A DNA stretch of 64,000 nt from Pseudomonas sp. 21 (GCF_000955805.1 NZ_JYOA01000007.1:1-64000); one strand, 5' to 3'. Counted from the first letter of the stretch, positions 27,066-35,114 are shown. Numbers and translations are program-made. Notes: a model not told the origin generated them from the sequence alone.

Positions 27066-29090
27066 TCAGTATCCGATTGCCATCCATTCGAACCCAGCGA
27101 CGCCCGGGGTCGCGTTATTCCCCACGCAGTAGAACTGCCCTCCCGTCTTCGTATGTGTTCCCAAGCCCACATAGACTTGCAAGGCGGGGGAAACCCAGCG
27201 TCCGGCAGCTGTCGCTACGAATACGGCATTGGGAAACTCTGTAGGCCAGACAACATCACAAATACCGCTAGCTGCAGATATGTTGGCTCCCCACTGAATC
27301 AGAAGACCGCTGGGCAGGCGCTGGTAACCTGACTCCTGTGGTCTAAGAGCTCCTGCACCTCCGACGGCGTAGTAAACGGACGAGCCGGAGTGGACAATTT
27401 CCATCGCGTCATATCCCCTCAGGATCACCGACGAGACGCTGCTACCTGCCGTGAAATTACCCAACCCCAGAATCGCACCACCGCTGACTACCGTGACGGA
27501 ATTGCCAGAGATGTCAGTGCGCTGGATCTTGAACACAGCACCCACCGGCAGCCCGCTCGGCAGGGTCAGCGTGACGTTTCCGCTTGCCGCATTTACCAGT
27601 ATGAGACGTCCGACATCACTGGCAGGAATGTTTGTACTGGCCGCATAAGCGGAAGTTCCATTAAGACTGCCAAGGGCCTTCTGGACGAAGGCAGTAGTTG
27701 CCAGAGACGTATCATTGTCGAATTGCTGTGCAGTCGGAGCCGAGGGATTTCCGGAGAAGTTCGGAGAGGCCAATGGCGCCAACGTCGATATTGCCGTTTG
27801 TACGAATGCAGTAGTGGCTAGCTGCTGGGTATTCGTTCCCCCCGCCGCGGTTGGGGCAGTTGGAACACCTAGGAGAGGTGTATTCACATAGTCAAACTCT
27901 GGCGAATACACATCGACAGAATTGCAAACCAGCATCCGCTGTCGCCCCTGCGTCACAGTTACTCCTGTGCCAGCTGACGTCTTTAGCGTCAGACTGAAGG
28001 CGCCACTAGTACGGTTATGGACTACCCATTGTTGGTAGCCATTCGGCACGACCACATTGATGTTTGCAGTAAGCGCTCCGGTAAAGACCAGCATGCCGTA
28101 ACCGACCTCATCCGAGGTCAGCGTGACATCGCTGCCTCCGGCAACCGACTTGACGAGCTGACCGGATACCAGGTTGCGCACGTAGGTGGTGGTGGCCAGG
28201 CGAGACGACAGATCGCCTTGAGCAGGGCTTGGAGCGGTCGGCGTGCCAGAAAACGCCGGCGAAGCCAGCTTCGCCAAGCCATTGGTAATGTTCTGGAACG
28301 TCAGCGCCGTGGCGCCCAGGACAATCGCGCCATCGGTCACCAACTGCCAGACGCTGTCCGCCTGAGCCGCACCGCTCTCCACGGTAACGGTCAGCCCCGG
28401 CGTCACCTCGCTGTTCTCATCGGCATCCGTCGCACGCCTCCAGGGGCCGGAGGCAACGAGGTACAAGCCGTTGTCCACGGCATTGCTCTGATTCTTCACC
28501 AGCACCCGGTCGCCGACTGCCAGCGCGATGCCATCCAGGGTCTGCAGGCCACTCAGGGTAATGCTCGCGGTAGTCGCCGCGCGCACTGACTGCTTGTAGT
28601 CCAGCCGATTCAGCGCCGTGACGATGGAGTTATCCACGTACTCCCGCGTCGCCAGCACCACACTCGGGTCGATCTTCAGCTCCACCGAAGCAGCATTGCT
28701 GACGATCAGCACGATGCGTACGGTCTGGGTCCGGCCGCTGCCTTCGGCCAGTTGCGGTTTGTAGGACGGCGCGCAGTTGGCGTAGGCGATCAGCGCGCCG
28801 GCTTCGTCGTACAGGCCCATCTCGCGGATCCACCAGCCACCCACGTCTTCGGGGATGACCTGTTCGGCGATGATCTGCGCGCTGTTCGCCGGGTCCACGC
28901 TCAGGCGGTTCAGCGGCGCACGGCGGACTTCGTTGACCAGCTGCGTGCGGCTGGCGTCGGGGGTCGGCACGTTGCCGCCGCCGTCGCCCACGGCAAGCTG
29001 GGTGATTTTCAGGGTGGTGCCCAGCGCGGTGGCATTCGCCAGCTTGCCGGCACCGATCGTGGTGAGAAGTGCGTAGTAGGTTACTGCCAT
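27066..29090 (-). CDS. R-pyocin tail fibre
   Basis: A 674-aa receptor-binding fibre. Residues 1-150 are the conserved baseplate-attachment domain of P2-like fibres (MAVTYYALLTTIGAGKLANA... ending near DPSVVLATREYVDNSI). Three shaft repeats follow at about 276-304, 403-430 and 440-470, each with a (T/S)AP... LATT(T/A)(Y/F)V pattern. The last 90 residues (LPSGLLIQWG ... FPNAVFVATAAG ... GFEWMAIGY) resemble the gp53-like C-terminal head. GC content falls clearly in the distal half. The start overlaps gpI by 10 nt. No chaperone gene follows. Confidence 0.92.
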   Translation of the reverse strand: MAVTYYALLTTIGAGKLANATALGTTLKITQLAVGDGGGNVPTPDASRTQLVNEVRRAPLNRLSVDPANSAQIIAEQVIPEDVGGWWIREMGLYDEAGALIAYANCAPSYKPQLAEGSGRTQTVRIVLIVSNAASVELKIDPSVVLATREYVDNSIVTALNRLDYKQSVRAATTASITLSGLQTLDGIALAVGDRVLVKNQSNAVDNGLYLVASGPWRRATDADENSEVTPGLTVTVESGAAQADSVWQLVTDGAIVLGATALTFQNITNGLAKLASPAFSGTPTAPSPAQGDLSSRLATTTYVRNLVSGQLVKSVAGGSDVTLTSDEVGYGMLVFTGALTANINVVVPNGYQQWVVHNRTSGAFSLTLKTSAGTGVTVTQGRQRMLVCNSVDVYSPEFDYVNTPLLGVPTAPTAAGGTNTQQLATTAFVQTAISTLAPLASPNFSGNPSAPTAQQFDNDTSLATTAFVQKALGSLNGTSAYAASTNIPASDVGRLILVNAASGNVTLTLPSGLPVGAVFKIQRTDISGNSVTVVSGGAILGLGNFTAGSSVSSVILRGYDAMEIVHSGSSVYYAVGGAGALRPQESGYQRLPSGLLIQWGANISAASGICDVVWPTEFPNAVFVATAAGRWVSPALQVYVGLGTHTKTGGQFYCVGNNATPGVAGFEWMAIGY

Positions 29091-29695
29091 GGGTAGACAC
29101 TCAAGCTATCGATGGTGTGCTCCCGGCCCGGCAAGCCGTGGGTGCCGATCGCTTCGATGACATCCGGGAGGTAGGGGTAGACGGTGACGATGTCGCCGTC
29201 GTATTGCCCGGAGCCGACGGTGATCCGCCCCTGGGATTCCAGGCTGATATCCAGCCCGATGAGGTGCCGCGTGAGCGGCTTGGCGTCCTCGATCAGACGC
29301 TCCACCTCCTGGTACATTTCCTCGCTGATCCCGCTGTCGAGTACGCCGATGCGCAGGCGGAAGGTGCCCGGCGCGCCCATGGGCGAGCCCTGCCACCACT
29401 CGATGATCTCGATCAGGTAGCCCAGCGGCTCGATCACCCGCCGCAGCGCGGCGATGGTTCCCTTGTGCTGGTGGATGCGGAACGCAGCGGCCACTGCCTT
29501 GCGCTTCACCACCTCGCTCCAGGCCGGGTCCCAGCGGTCCACCGACCAGGCCCAGGCCAGATAGGGCAGCAGAGAAACAGGACAGCGTTGCGGATCCATC
29601 AGCTCGCGCAGGGGCACCGGCAGGTCGCCGACCTGTACATCCGCCAGTACCCGCTCCAGCGGCGTCGAGTTGATCGGCAGCAGGCGGCTACTCAT
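29081..29695 (-). CDS. Baseplate protein gpI
   Basis: A 204-aa tail protein I of the P2 family, part of the baseplate wedge that links J to the fibre. Conserved features are RLLPINSTPLERVLADVQVGDLPVPLRELMDP, LLPYLAWAWSVDRWDPAWSE (split) and IRSAFRIHQHKGT-like FRIHQHKGTIAALRRVIEPLG. The ATG at 29695 overlaps the end of gpJ by 8 nt. The frame remains open upstream but the family begins here. Confidence 0.93.
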   Translation of the reverse strand: MSSRLLPINSTPLERVLADVQVGDLPVPLRELMDPQRCPVSLLPYLAWAWSVDRWDPAWSEVVKRKAVAAAFRIHQHKGTIAALRRVIEPLGYLIEIIEWWQGSPMGAPGTFRLRIGVLDSGISEEMYQEVERLIEDAKPLTRHLIGLDISLESQGRITVGSGQYDGDIVTVYPYLPDVIEAIGTHGLPGREHTIDSLSVYPWQ

Positions 29696-30578
29696 CGGAG
29701 CCACCCACGCGGATCTGGTAGCCGCTGCAGTACGCCGCCTGGGTCGAGTCGAGCACCACGTCGGCAGCCGGCTTGGCCAGCTCGACACGCTGCACGCCTT
29801 CCACATGCAGCGCGGCGAACAGCGCGCTGCGACGGATGTCGCGGCCGATGCGGCGCTGGGTGGCGATGTAGGTCTGCAGCGAAGCCTCGGCGGCCTGCTG
29901 GATCAGCTCGGCCTCCGGGCCCGGATAGATGTAGAGCAGCGCATCGACCTGATAGGGCACGATGGCGGCAGACTGCACCGTGAGGCGGTCGCCCACCGGG
30001 CGCACATCTTCGTCGTTCAGCGCCTCGCGCACGGCATCCAGCAGGTCGGCCGACGCCGCACCATTGCCCTCGGAAGACAGCACGCTGACCAGCGCCTCGC
30101 ACGGCTGCGGGCTGATCGCCGAAACGTCGGCGATACGACCATCGGCGCCGAGCGCGAAGGCCACGTAGGCATTGCGCGGCCCGGCCACGGACAGCTGGTC
30201 GAAGGCCAGCTGGGTGCGGTTGCGCAGGGAGTCGTCTCCCTCCAGCACGGCGGGCGTCGGTGGCGAGGTCGTGGCATCCGCTTCCTGGATCACCAGGCGC
30301 TTGACGTTGTAGCCGGCGGCCAGTTGGTCGAGGTCGCCCTGGGTCGCATAACCGAGCATCACCGCACGGGCAGCGTCGTTGATCCGGGCGCGCAGCAGCA
30401 GCTCGCGATAGGCCGCCAGCTCGAGCAGCTTGACCACCGGATCGGACTCCACCGCCGCTGTCCAGCCTTCGCCCATGGCACTACGGAAATCCGCCAGCAG
30501 CTCTTCGTAGAGCGTCTCGTAATCGAGGTTCTCGACCACCTGCGGCGCCGGCAGCTGGGACAGGTCGATCAGGCTCAT
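29688..30578 (-). CDS. Baseplate protein gpJ
   Basis: A 296-aa baseplate wedge protein of the P2 gpJ / T4 gp6 family. Typical segments are LDYETLYEELLADFRSAM near 18-35, DPVVKLLELAAYRELLLRARIN near 46-67, and AVMLGYATQGDLDQLAAGYNVKR (split) near 72-94. Its ATG overlaps the gpW stop (ATGA), so W, J, I and the fibre form a coupled chain. Confidence 0.94.
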   Translation of the reverse strand: MSLIDLSQLPAPQVVENLDYETLYEELLADFRSAMGEGWTAAVESDPVVKLLELAAYRELLLRARINDAARAVMLGYATQGDLDQLAAGYNVKRLVIQEADATTSPPTPAVLEGDDSLRNRTQLAFDQLSVAGPRNAYVAFALGADGRIADVSAISPQPCEALVSVLSSEGNGAASADLLDAVREALNDEDVRPVGDRLTVQSAAIVPYQVDALLYIYPGPEAELIQQAAEASLQTYIATQRRIGRDIRRSALFAALHVEGVQRVELAKPAADVVLDSTQAAYCSGYQIRVGGSDE

Positions 30579-30901
30579 GCCGCCACCTCCAGTCCGATCT
30601 CGTCGCCCAGGTAGACGCCGCGCAGGCGCAGCGAAACGCTGCCGGCGACCACCGCCACGACCTGCACCGAACTCAGCCGCAGACGGGGCTCCCAGCGGCC
30701 GATGGCACGGGCCACTTCCGCCTGTAGCGCGCCCTTCCAGCCTTCGGTGACGGGCAGGTCGACCATGCGCCGCAGGCGGCTACCGTACTCCGGGCGCATG
30801 CGCCGGCTGCCCAGCGGGGTGGCAAGAATGTCCTCGATGGATTGCTTCAGGTGCGCCAGCGCGCCCAGCGGCTGGCCGTTGCGTCGATCCATGCCGATCA
30901 T
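30575..30901 (-). CDS. Baseplate protein gpW (gp25-like)
   Basis: A 108-aa protein of the P2 gpW / T4 gp25 lysozyme-like family that nucleates sheath assembly. Conserved features are HLKQSIEDILATPLGSRRMRPEYGSRL (split) and a C-terminal beta strand VSLRLRGVYLGDEI. The ATG overlaps the stop of a 16-codon minicistron (ATGA) and also has GGAGG 8 nt upstream. Confidence 0.94.
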   Translation of the reverse strand: MIGMDRRNGQPLGALAHLKQSIEDILATPLGSRRMRPEYGSRLRRMVDLPVTEGWKGALQAEVARAIGRWEPRLRLSSVQVVAVVAGSVSLRLRGVYLGDEIGLEVAA

Positions 30902-30948
30902 GGCCGCGCCCTCCGTCGCTCAGGGTGCGCACGGGAAAAGTTGCCCAT
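30898..30948 (-). CDS. Possible 16-aa minicistron upstream of gpW
   Basis: MGNFSRAHPERRRARP runs from an ATG with GGAG 7 nt upstream to a TGA that overlaps the gpW start codon. It is very basic. It could be a real peptide or, more likely, a translation-coupling device that feeds ribosomes to gpW. No homologue is known to me. Confidence 0.35.
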   Translation of the reverse strand: MGNFSRAHPERRRARP

Positions 30949-30970
30949 GGCAGGTCTCCAGAAATGCAGA

Positions 30971-30989
30971 GGCCCGCACGTGGCGGGCC
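30971..30989. repeat. Hairpin between gpV and gpW
   Basis: GGCCCGC-ACGTG-GCGGGCC lies 22 bp beyond the gpV stop with no T-run. It may stabilise or slow transcription between the spike gene and the gpW unit. Confidence 0.5.
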
Positions 30990-31011
30990 CGGGTTGGAAG
31001 TCGATGCGACT

Positions 31012-31575
31012 TCAATGGGTGTGGTGGTTGCTGTTGCCGGCGGTGTCCAGGATCGAGCCGGTGCTGCTGATGTTGCCGTTCACCGTCAGCGCGCCCTTGA
31101 TGGTCACCGGCCCGGTCAGCAGGATGCTGGCGGCAGTCACGCTCACCGCTCCGGGATCGATCACCACCTGGGTGCCGCCGACCTTTACCGTGGCGGTGCC
31201 GGCGGGCAGTTGCAGGTCATAGCGATGCGCCTGCCAGTCGTAGCTGAGCACTGCGCCATCGGGAAAATGCCAGCTCTCCACTTCGCCTCGATTGTTCGGC
31301 GCCGACGAGGCAGCGCCGAACAGCCCCGGCACGAAGGTGCCCATCGCGGCCATGCCGGACGGGCTGAGCAGTACGCCCTGCTCGCCCAGGCTCGGCGCGC
31401 GCCAGTGCCGTGCGGCGCCTGCGGCCTGGGCATGCCAGCGCACCCAGGCGCTGGTCCATTCGCCGGAGCGCACGCGCACCCGCGCCGCCGCCAGGTCCAC
31501 GGCCACCACTTCGCAGGGCATGACCAGCGCGGCCAGCATGCGGTCGTGCTCGGCACTCACGTAGTCCTGGTTCAT
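31012..31575 (-). CDS. Baseplate assembly protein / spike gpV
   Basis: A 187-aa tail spike of the P2 gpV family that caps the tube. An N-terminal OB-fold region ([18 protein letters not shown]) is followed by a beta-helix ([21 protein letters not shown] ... [20 protein letters not shown], in parts). It ends in HHTH, the iron-binding HxH tip found in gpV-type spikes. The ATG overlaps the upstream gene stop (ATGA). Confidence 0.93.
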   Translation of the reverse strand: MNQDYVSAEHDRMLAALVMPCEVVAVDLAAARVRVRSGEWTSAWVRWHAQAAGAARHWRAPSLGEQGVLLSPSGMAAMGTFVPGLFGAASSAPNNRGEVESWHFPDGAVLSYDWQAHRYDLQLPAGTATVKVGGTQVVIDPGAVSVTAASILLTGPVTIKGALTVNGNISSTGSILDTAGNSNHHTH

Positions 31576-32102
31576 TGCAGGGCTCCCGGATCGAAGTAGT
31601 CGTCCTCATGGCCGGGGCCGGTTTCGGGGTCGAAGCCCAGCATGAGACTGCCCGGCGGCTGGTCCTCCCACGGCCACTCGGTCTCGCCCAGCAATACGGG
31701 CTGCTGCCACTCCACCCGCCACACGCGGCAGGCTGCGAGCGCCGGGTTGTCGAGCTCAGGCTGTGCCTGGATGAAGCTCACCGGTTCCAGCTCCAGACCC
31801 CAGTTCTGTGCACGCAGCAGTACCGCCAGCGCCGCGACAGTGCGCAGCGCCAGCTCCTCGGCTTCGGCATCGTCGCGCGCCACCAGCAGGCGTGCCTGCA
31901 GGCGGCAGAGCAGTGCCGTCTGGCCATTGCCGGGATCCCGGCCCGGCAGCATCCCGGCGTACTCCAGCACCAGCGCAGGGAGTGTCGCCGGGACCTGCTT
32001 CAGCGGGCCGCGCAGGTAAGCGCCGATCTCGCTCAGTCGTGCGCTCAGCGTCTGCTCGACCGCATCGAGCAACAGCGCCAGGGTCAAAGGTTGTTCGGAC
32101 AT
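31572..32102 (-). CDS. Tailocin protein of unknown function (PA0615-like)
   Basis: A 176-aa protein found between holin and gpV in R-pyocins. It has [21 protein letters not shown] near the start, [16 protein letters not shown] in the middle and an acidic C-terminus ([21 protein letters not shown], split). The ATG at 32102 is chosen because GAGGAG lies 6 nt upstream; a GTG overlapping the holin stop is an alternative. By position it may be a tail completion protein, but that is inference. Confidence 0.8.
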   Translation of the reverse strand: MSEQPLTLALLLDAVEQTLSARLSEIGAYLRGPLKQVPATLPALVLEYAGMLPGRDPGNGQTALLCRLQARLLVARDDAEAEELALRTVAALAVLLRAQNWGLELEPVSFIQAQPELDNPALAACRVWRVEWQQPVLLGETEWPWEDQPPGSLMLGFDPETGPGHEDDYFDPGALQ

Positions 32103-32119
32103 GTCGTCTCCTCGCTGCT

Positions 32120-32464
32120 TCACTCTTGTCCGCGCTCGCTCGGCGGCAACTCGCAGACACCCAGGCGTTTAGCCGCCCAGCGTTCATAAAGGCCGACGGC
32201 GATCTCCGCGCCGGCCGCCGCAGTCAAGCTGCCGATGGCCGCCGCCAGGGTCAGCGAGGCGCCGCAGGCCATGGCCAGGAACATCACCGCCATGCCGCAG
32301 ACGATGGAGGCGCCAGAGCGCAATGCCAGCCGCCGCAGCAACCGCCAGCCGCCCAGGCCCGCCTTGTCGGCGCGCCACATTTCACCGCTGATGCCGCCCG
32401 CGACCGCGAGCAGGATCAGCCCCCACAAAGGCACGTCGGCCAGGGTCTGAGGTTCGTTGCCCAT
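32120..32464 (-). CDS. Holin
   Basis: A 114-aa small membrane protein. It shows a first hydrophobic segment (VPLWGLILLAVAGGISG) and a longer one or two (SGASIVCGMAVMFLAMACGASLTLAAAIG..., split). The C-terminus is charged (PPSERGQE). Such holins open the inner membrane to the endolysin. The start at 32464 has AAGGTGA 4 nt upstream; open frame before it lacks family character. It is the first gene after a terminator, so a late promoter probably lies just upstream. Confidence 0.82.
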   Translation of the reverse strand: MGNEPQTLADVPLWGLILLAVAGGISGEMWRADKAGLGGWRLLRRLALRSGASIVCGMAVMFLAMACGASLTLAAAIGSLTAAAGAEIAVGLYERWAAKRLGVCELPPSERGQE

Positions 32465-32589
32465 TGGCTCACCTTGGATAAAGACGCCCGCGAACGGGCG
32501 AAACCGGCGGCTATCAGCCAACCGGGGATGACTGCCGGCGTGCTCGCCGGCCATCCGCCGCAACCGGCGGATCAGAAAACGCGGGCATG

Positions 32590-32618
32590 AAAAAGCCCGG
32601 CTCAGTGGCCGGGCTTTT
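32590..32618. terminator. Bidirectional terminator between GNAT gene and holin
   Basis: AAAAGCCCGGC and GCCGGGCTTTT form an 11-bp stem around a 6-nt loop. It isolates the GNAT gene from the late tail operon. Confidence 0.85.
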
Positions 32619-32723
32619 CGGGGTTTCGCGTTGTGCTCCCTGGGGACGCACCTTTACAAGAATGACTACTTTTTACCCCCCGATTCCCGCCGGAACAAGG
32701 GTTCTCGGGGAATGCGCTGCAAT

Positions 32724-32744
32724 ATGCTGGTGACACACCGCAAT
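32724..32744 (-). promoter_or_regulatory. Candidate PrtN-binding P-box
   Basis: On the minus strand ATTGCGGTGTGTCACC fits the reported pyocin P-box half-pattern ATTGnn(n)GTnn(n), and a second ATTG follows 17 nt on. It lies in the 316-bp gap before the holin, where the late promoter is expected. However, the terminator at 32590 lies between it and the holin, so it would have to be read through. Weak evidence. Confidence 0.25.
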
Positions 32745-32780
32745 GCGCTATCGAAACACAGAAATCCAGGATCGGAAATT

Positions 32781-33254
32781 TCAGAGCCCCTTGCTCATCA
32801 ACACGGTGGTGAAGCCGCTGTGCCATTCCTCGTCCGGGTAGAAATCGACCTCCGCATAACCGTGCGCTCCGTAAAAGGCCCGCGCCTGCTGGTTGAAGGT
32901 GTCGGTCTCCAGGCGAATGCGCACATGGCCCGCGCTGGCGATGGCGGTTTCGGCGTGGCGCAACAGCGCCGCACCAATTCCCCGGCGTTGGTGGCGAGGA
33001 GAAACATGCAGGGCGTCGATGAAGTCATCGCGCCAGTCGAGCAGGCCGACGACCTCGCCGTCGATGCAGGCCACGTCGAAATGCGCCAGGCGCTCACGCA
33101 CATAGGCAGGGGTATGCGCGGATGACTCGAAGCGCGCGATAGCTTCGGCGCTCAGCTCGGGCTTCCAGGTGGCTTCGTAGGTTTCACCGAGGATGCGCAG
33201 GACGGCATCGGTGTCGGCGGGTTCGGCGCGGCGAATCAGGATAGGTGTCGTCAT
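32781..33254 (-). CDS. GNAT family N-acetyltransferase
   Basis: A 157-aa acetyl-CoA-dependent acetyltransferase. The acetyl-CoA loop is VSPRHQRRGIGAALLRHAE (motif A, about residues 88-106), with ARAFYGAHGYAEVDFY (motif B) near 131-146. It begins MTTPILIRRAEPADTDAVLR, which is characteristic. The substrate is unknown. It lies inside the tailocin cluster between the PA0613-like gene and the holin, with a terminator on each side and a poor ribosome site, and I do not recall such a gene there in PAO1. It reads as cargo. Confidence 0.88.
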   Translation of the reverse strand: MTTPILIRRAEPADTDAVLRILGETYEATWKPELSAEAIARFESSAHTPAYVRERLAHFDVACIDGEVVGLLDWRDDFIDALHVSPRHQRRGIGAALLRHAETAIASAGHVRIRLETDTFNQQARAFYGAHGYAEVDFYPDEEWHSGFTTVLMSKGL

Positions 33255-33288
33255 GGACTGCGAGCATAGCCCAGGAGCACCCGCGAAA

Positions 33289-33318
33289 AGCACGAAGCCC
33301 GGCGCAGGGCCGGGCTTC
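33289..33318 (-). terminator. Hairpin terminator after the antiterminator-like gene
   Basis: GAAGCCCGGC / GCCGGGCTTC forms a 10-bp stem. On the minus strand it is followed by GTGCTTTTC, so the U-tract is imperfect. Confidence 0.5.
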
Positions 33319-33337
33319 GGAGAAAGAAGGGAAAGGA

Positions 33338-33697
33338 TCAGGCGACGCGGCGCATCAGCCGCGACTGGATGCTCTGGTGCGCCACGTGCAGGCGCAGGTA
33401 GAAGGTATTGCGGCTGCAGCGGCAGTGCCGGTACTTCTGTGACGCTTCGCTGTCGCGGTTGAGGTAATGCTCCGTGACCACGTCCTTCTGCTCGTCGGGC
33501 AGGTGATTGATGATCAGGTCCAGTTCGGCAACACGGTCGAGGATTACCTTGCTGCCCCGCGTGCCGCGAATCATCTCGCCCTTGTTGGCCATCATCATCG
33601 CCAGCAGGTTGCCGCCGGCATAACCGCCGCCGGCGCTGCCCGGATTGTGCATCTCTTCGGCCCAGAGCTTGAGCATTTCATCGATGGGTTTGATCAC
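33338..33697 (-). CDS. Putative antiterminator / sigma-region-4-like protein (PA0613-like)
   Basis: 119 aa from a GTG start with GGAG 8 nt upstream. The C-terminal half (DEQKDVVTEHYLNRDSEASQ, then KYRHCRCSRNTFYLRLHVAH) reads like a sigma-70 region 4 helix-turn-helix of the phage antiterminator Q type. The N-terminal half is Gly/Met-rich (GGGYAGGNLLAMMMANKGEM). It follows the ptrB-like gene by 19 bp. A role in late transcription is an inference from the fold pattern and the place. Confidence 0.65.
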   Translation of the reverse strand: MIKPIDEMLKLWAEEMHNPGSAGGGYAGGNLLAMMMANKGEMIRGTRGSKVILDRVAELDLIINHLPDEQKDVVTEHYLNRDSEASQKYRHCRCSRNTFYLRLHVAHQSIQSRLMRRVA

Positions 33698-33716
33698 GGC
33701 GTTTCTCCCTGGCGGC

Positions 33717-33926
33717 TCAGTGCCGCCGCTCCAGTTCGTCCATTGCCTGGCAGTCGATGCAGCGGGTGCAGCCCGGCGCGGCCAGGCGGCGCGCCGAAGG
33801 GATGTCGTCGCCGCAATCCTCGCAAGACTCGGCGGAGCTGATGGCCGCCGGGGAGCGGCGGCTGTGCAGCATGTCCTCGATGCGCTCCAGCATCAGGTCA
33901 TTGGCGTAGTCGGCGATGTCAGCCAT
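33717..33926 (-). CDS. ptrB: PtrB-like TraR/DksA zinc-finger protein
   Basis: A 69-aa protein with a four-cysteine zinc finger, C35-x2-C38 and C56-x2-C59, in the TraR/DksA pattern (ESCEDCGDDIPSARRLA). In P. aeruginosa the gene at this place, ptrB, is repressed by PrtR and lowers type III secretion (established knowledge). Whether that effect exists here cannot be judged. The ATG at 33926 has GGAGGTG upstream and overlaps the stop of a 22-codon frame. Confidence 0.85.
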   Translation of the reverse strand: MADIADYANDLMLERIEDMLHSRRSPAAISSAESCEDCGDDIPSARRLAAPGCTRCIDCQAMDELERRH

Positions 33927-33987
33927 GGCGCACCTCCGCATCGGTGGGGGATTCGGGCTGCATTGCGTGGTTCGGGTGTCGGCTCAT
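33919..33987 (-). CDS. Possible 22-aa peptide upstream of ptrB
   Basis: The frame starts with an ATG (MSRHPNHAMQ) preceded by a near-ideal AGGAGG at 6 nt and stops 8 nt inside ptrB. The excellent ribosome site suggests it is translated, either as a peptide or to couple initiation at ptrB. Confidence 0.5.
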   Translation of the reverse strand: MSRHPNHAMQPESPTDAEVRHG

Positions 33988-34253
33988 GAAGGTCCTCCTG
34001 GCGACGTGCCCTCCGTGGTCGCCGAGCCTTCGGCCGCCTGGGGTGGTCAGTCGCGATCTGTTCGTCGCGGACGCCGACTCATCGGACGGCATCCCTTGCC
34101 GGTACGCGGGCAGCGCCTTCCTGGCCCACCCGCATCCTCCAGCCTGCTGCGCAGGCAACCCACGGCCTCCTTGCCATGGTGAGGGGGAAGCCGGTCGCCT
34201 CCCTTCAGCCAAACCGGTTCTGGTTTCTCCGGTGGGCTGCTGGCTTTTATGAT
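33988..34253. other. Region between ptrB unit and prtR promoter, no gene recognised
   Basis: A GC-rich stretch with several short inverted repeats (for example GCCTGC-TGC-GCAGGC near 34144). On the minus strand it is open for about 100 codons into the 22-aa frame, but the composition is low in complexity, it has no credible start, and I recognise no product. The minus-strand promoter for ptrB should lie here. I found no convincing P-box. Confidence 0.4.
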
Positions 34254-34273
34254 TACAACTCTGGCTATATTTA
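34254..34273. promoter_or_regulatory. prtR promoter -10 and candidate PrtR operator
   Basis: TACAACTCTGGCTATATTTA contains a TATATT -10 box (34266-34271) about 50 bp before prtR. It matches 16 of 20 positions with the element over the prtN -10 box (35161-35180). A motif shared by both regulator promoters is what a PrtR operator should look like, giving autoregulation plus repression of prtN. Confidence 0.5.
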
Positions 34274-34324
34274 GTCAACACCAAAGCTATTTACACGCTA
34301 CAACCCAGGAGGTAGAGTGCTGCC

Positions 34325-35095
34325 ATGGAAAACTCACCCTCATCGACGCTGGCAGACCGCCTGAAACAGGCGATGGCCTCGCGCAACCTCAAGCAGGAAA
34401 CCCTGGCCGAAGCCGCCGGGGTTTCGCAGAACACCATCCACAAGCTGACCTCGGGCAAGGCGCAGAGCACGCGCAAGCTGATCGAGATCGCCAGCGCGCT
34501 GGGGGTCTCGCCGACCTGGCTGGCGACCGGAGAAGGCGCGCCGACGCAGGTCGCCGGCATACCCACCGCGAGGCCGGCCGATGGCAGCCCGCTGCGACTG
34601 GAACCGCTGCACCCATGGGATAGCGACACACCGCTGGACGAGGACGAAGTGGAACTACGCCTGTACAAGGAAGTGGAACTGGCGGCCGGCGCCGGACGCA
34701 CCGCCGTGCGCGAGATAGAGGGGCGCAAGCTGCGGTTCTCCTACGCCACGCTGCGCGCCGCGGGAGTCGATCCGGCAGCGGCGATCTGCGCCCAGCTCAC
34801 CGGCAACAGCATGGAGCCGCTGATCATGGATGGCTCCACCATCGGCATCGACACGGCCACCACGCACATCACCGACGGCGAGATCTACGCCCTGGAACAC
34901 GAGGGCATGCTGCGGGTGAAGTTCGTCTATCGCCTGCCCGGCGGCGGCATCCGCCTGCGCAGCTTCAACCGCGACGAATACCCCGACGAGGAGTACCCGG
35001 CGGAGCAGTTCGACAGCGGGCAGATCCGCCTGATCGGCTGGGTCTTCTGGTGGTCCACGGTGCGCCATCGCCGCGCACCGACCCTGGTTCGCTGA
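34325..35095 (+). CDS. prtR: Pyocin repressor PrtR (LexA/CI-like)
   Basis: A 256-aa repressor. The N-terminal XRE helix-turn-helix is at about 9-60 (KQETLAEAAGVSQNTIHKLT). The C-terminal S24 peptidase domain has catalytic S162 (QLTGNSMEPLIMDG) and K199 (LRVKFVYRL) and a possible Ala-Gly cleavage site at A121-G122. RecA activated by DNA damage should inactivate it and release prtN. A terminator separates it from prtN, so the two are transcribed separately. AGGAGG lies about 12 nt before the ATG. Confidence 0.92.
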   Translation: MENSPSSTLADRLKQAMASRNLKQETLAEAAGVSQNTIHKLTSGKAQSTRKLIEIASALGVSPTWLATGEGAPTQVAGIPTARPADGSPLRLEPLHPWDSDTPLDEDEVELRLYKEVELAAGAGRTAVREIEGRKLRFSYATLRAAGVDPAAAICAQLTGNSMEPLIMDGSTIGIDTATTHITDGEIYALEHEGMLRVKFVYRLPGGGIRLRSFNRDEYPDEEYPAEQFDSGQIRLIGWVFWWSTVRHRRAPTLVR

Positions 35096-35114
35096 GCCCA
35101 TTTCGCGATGGAAG

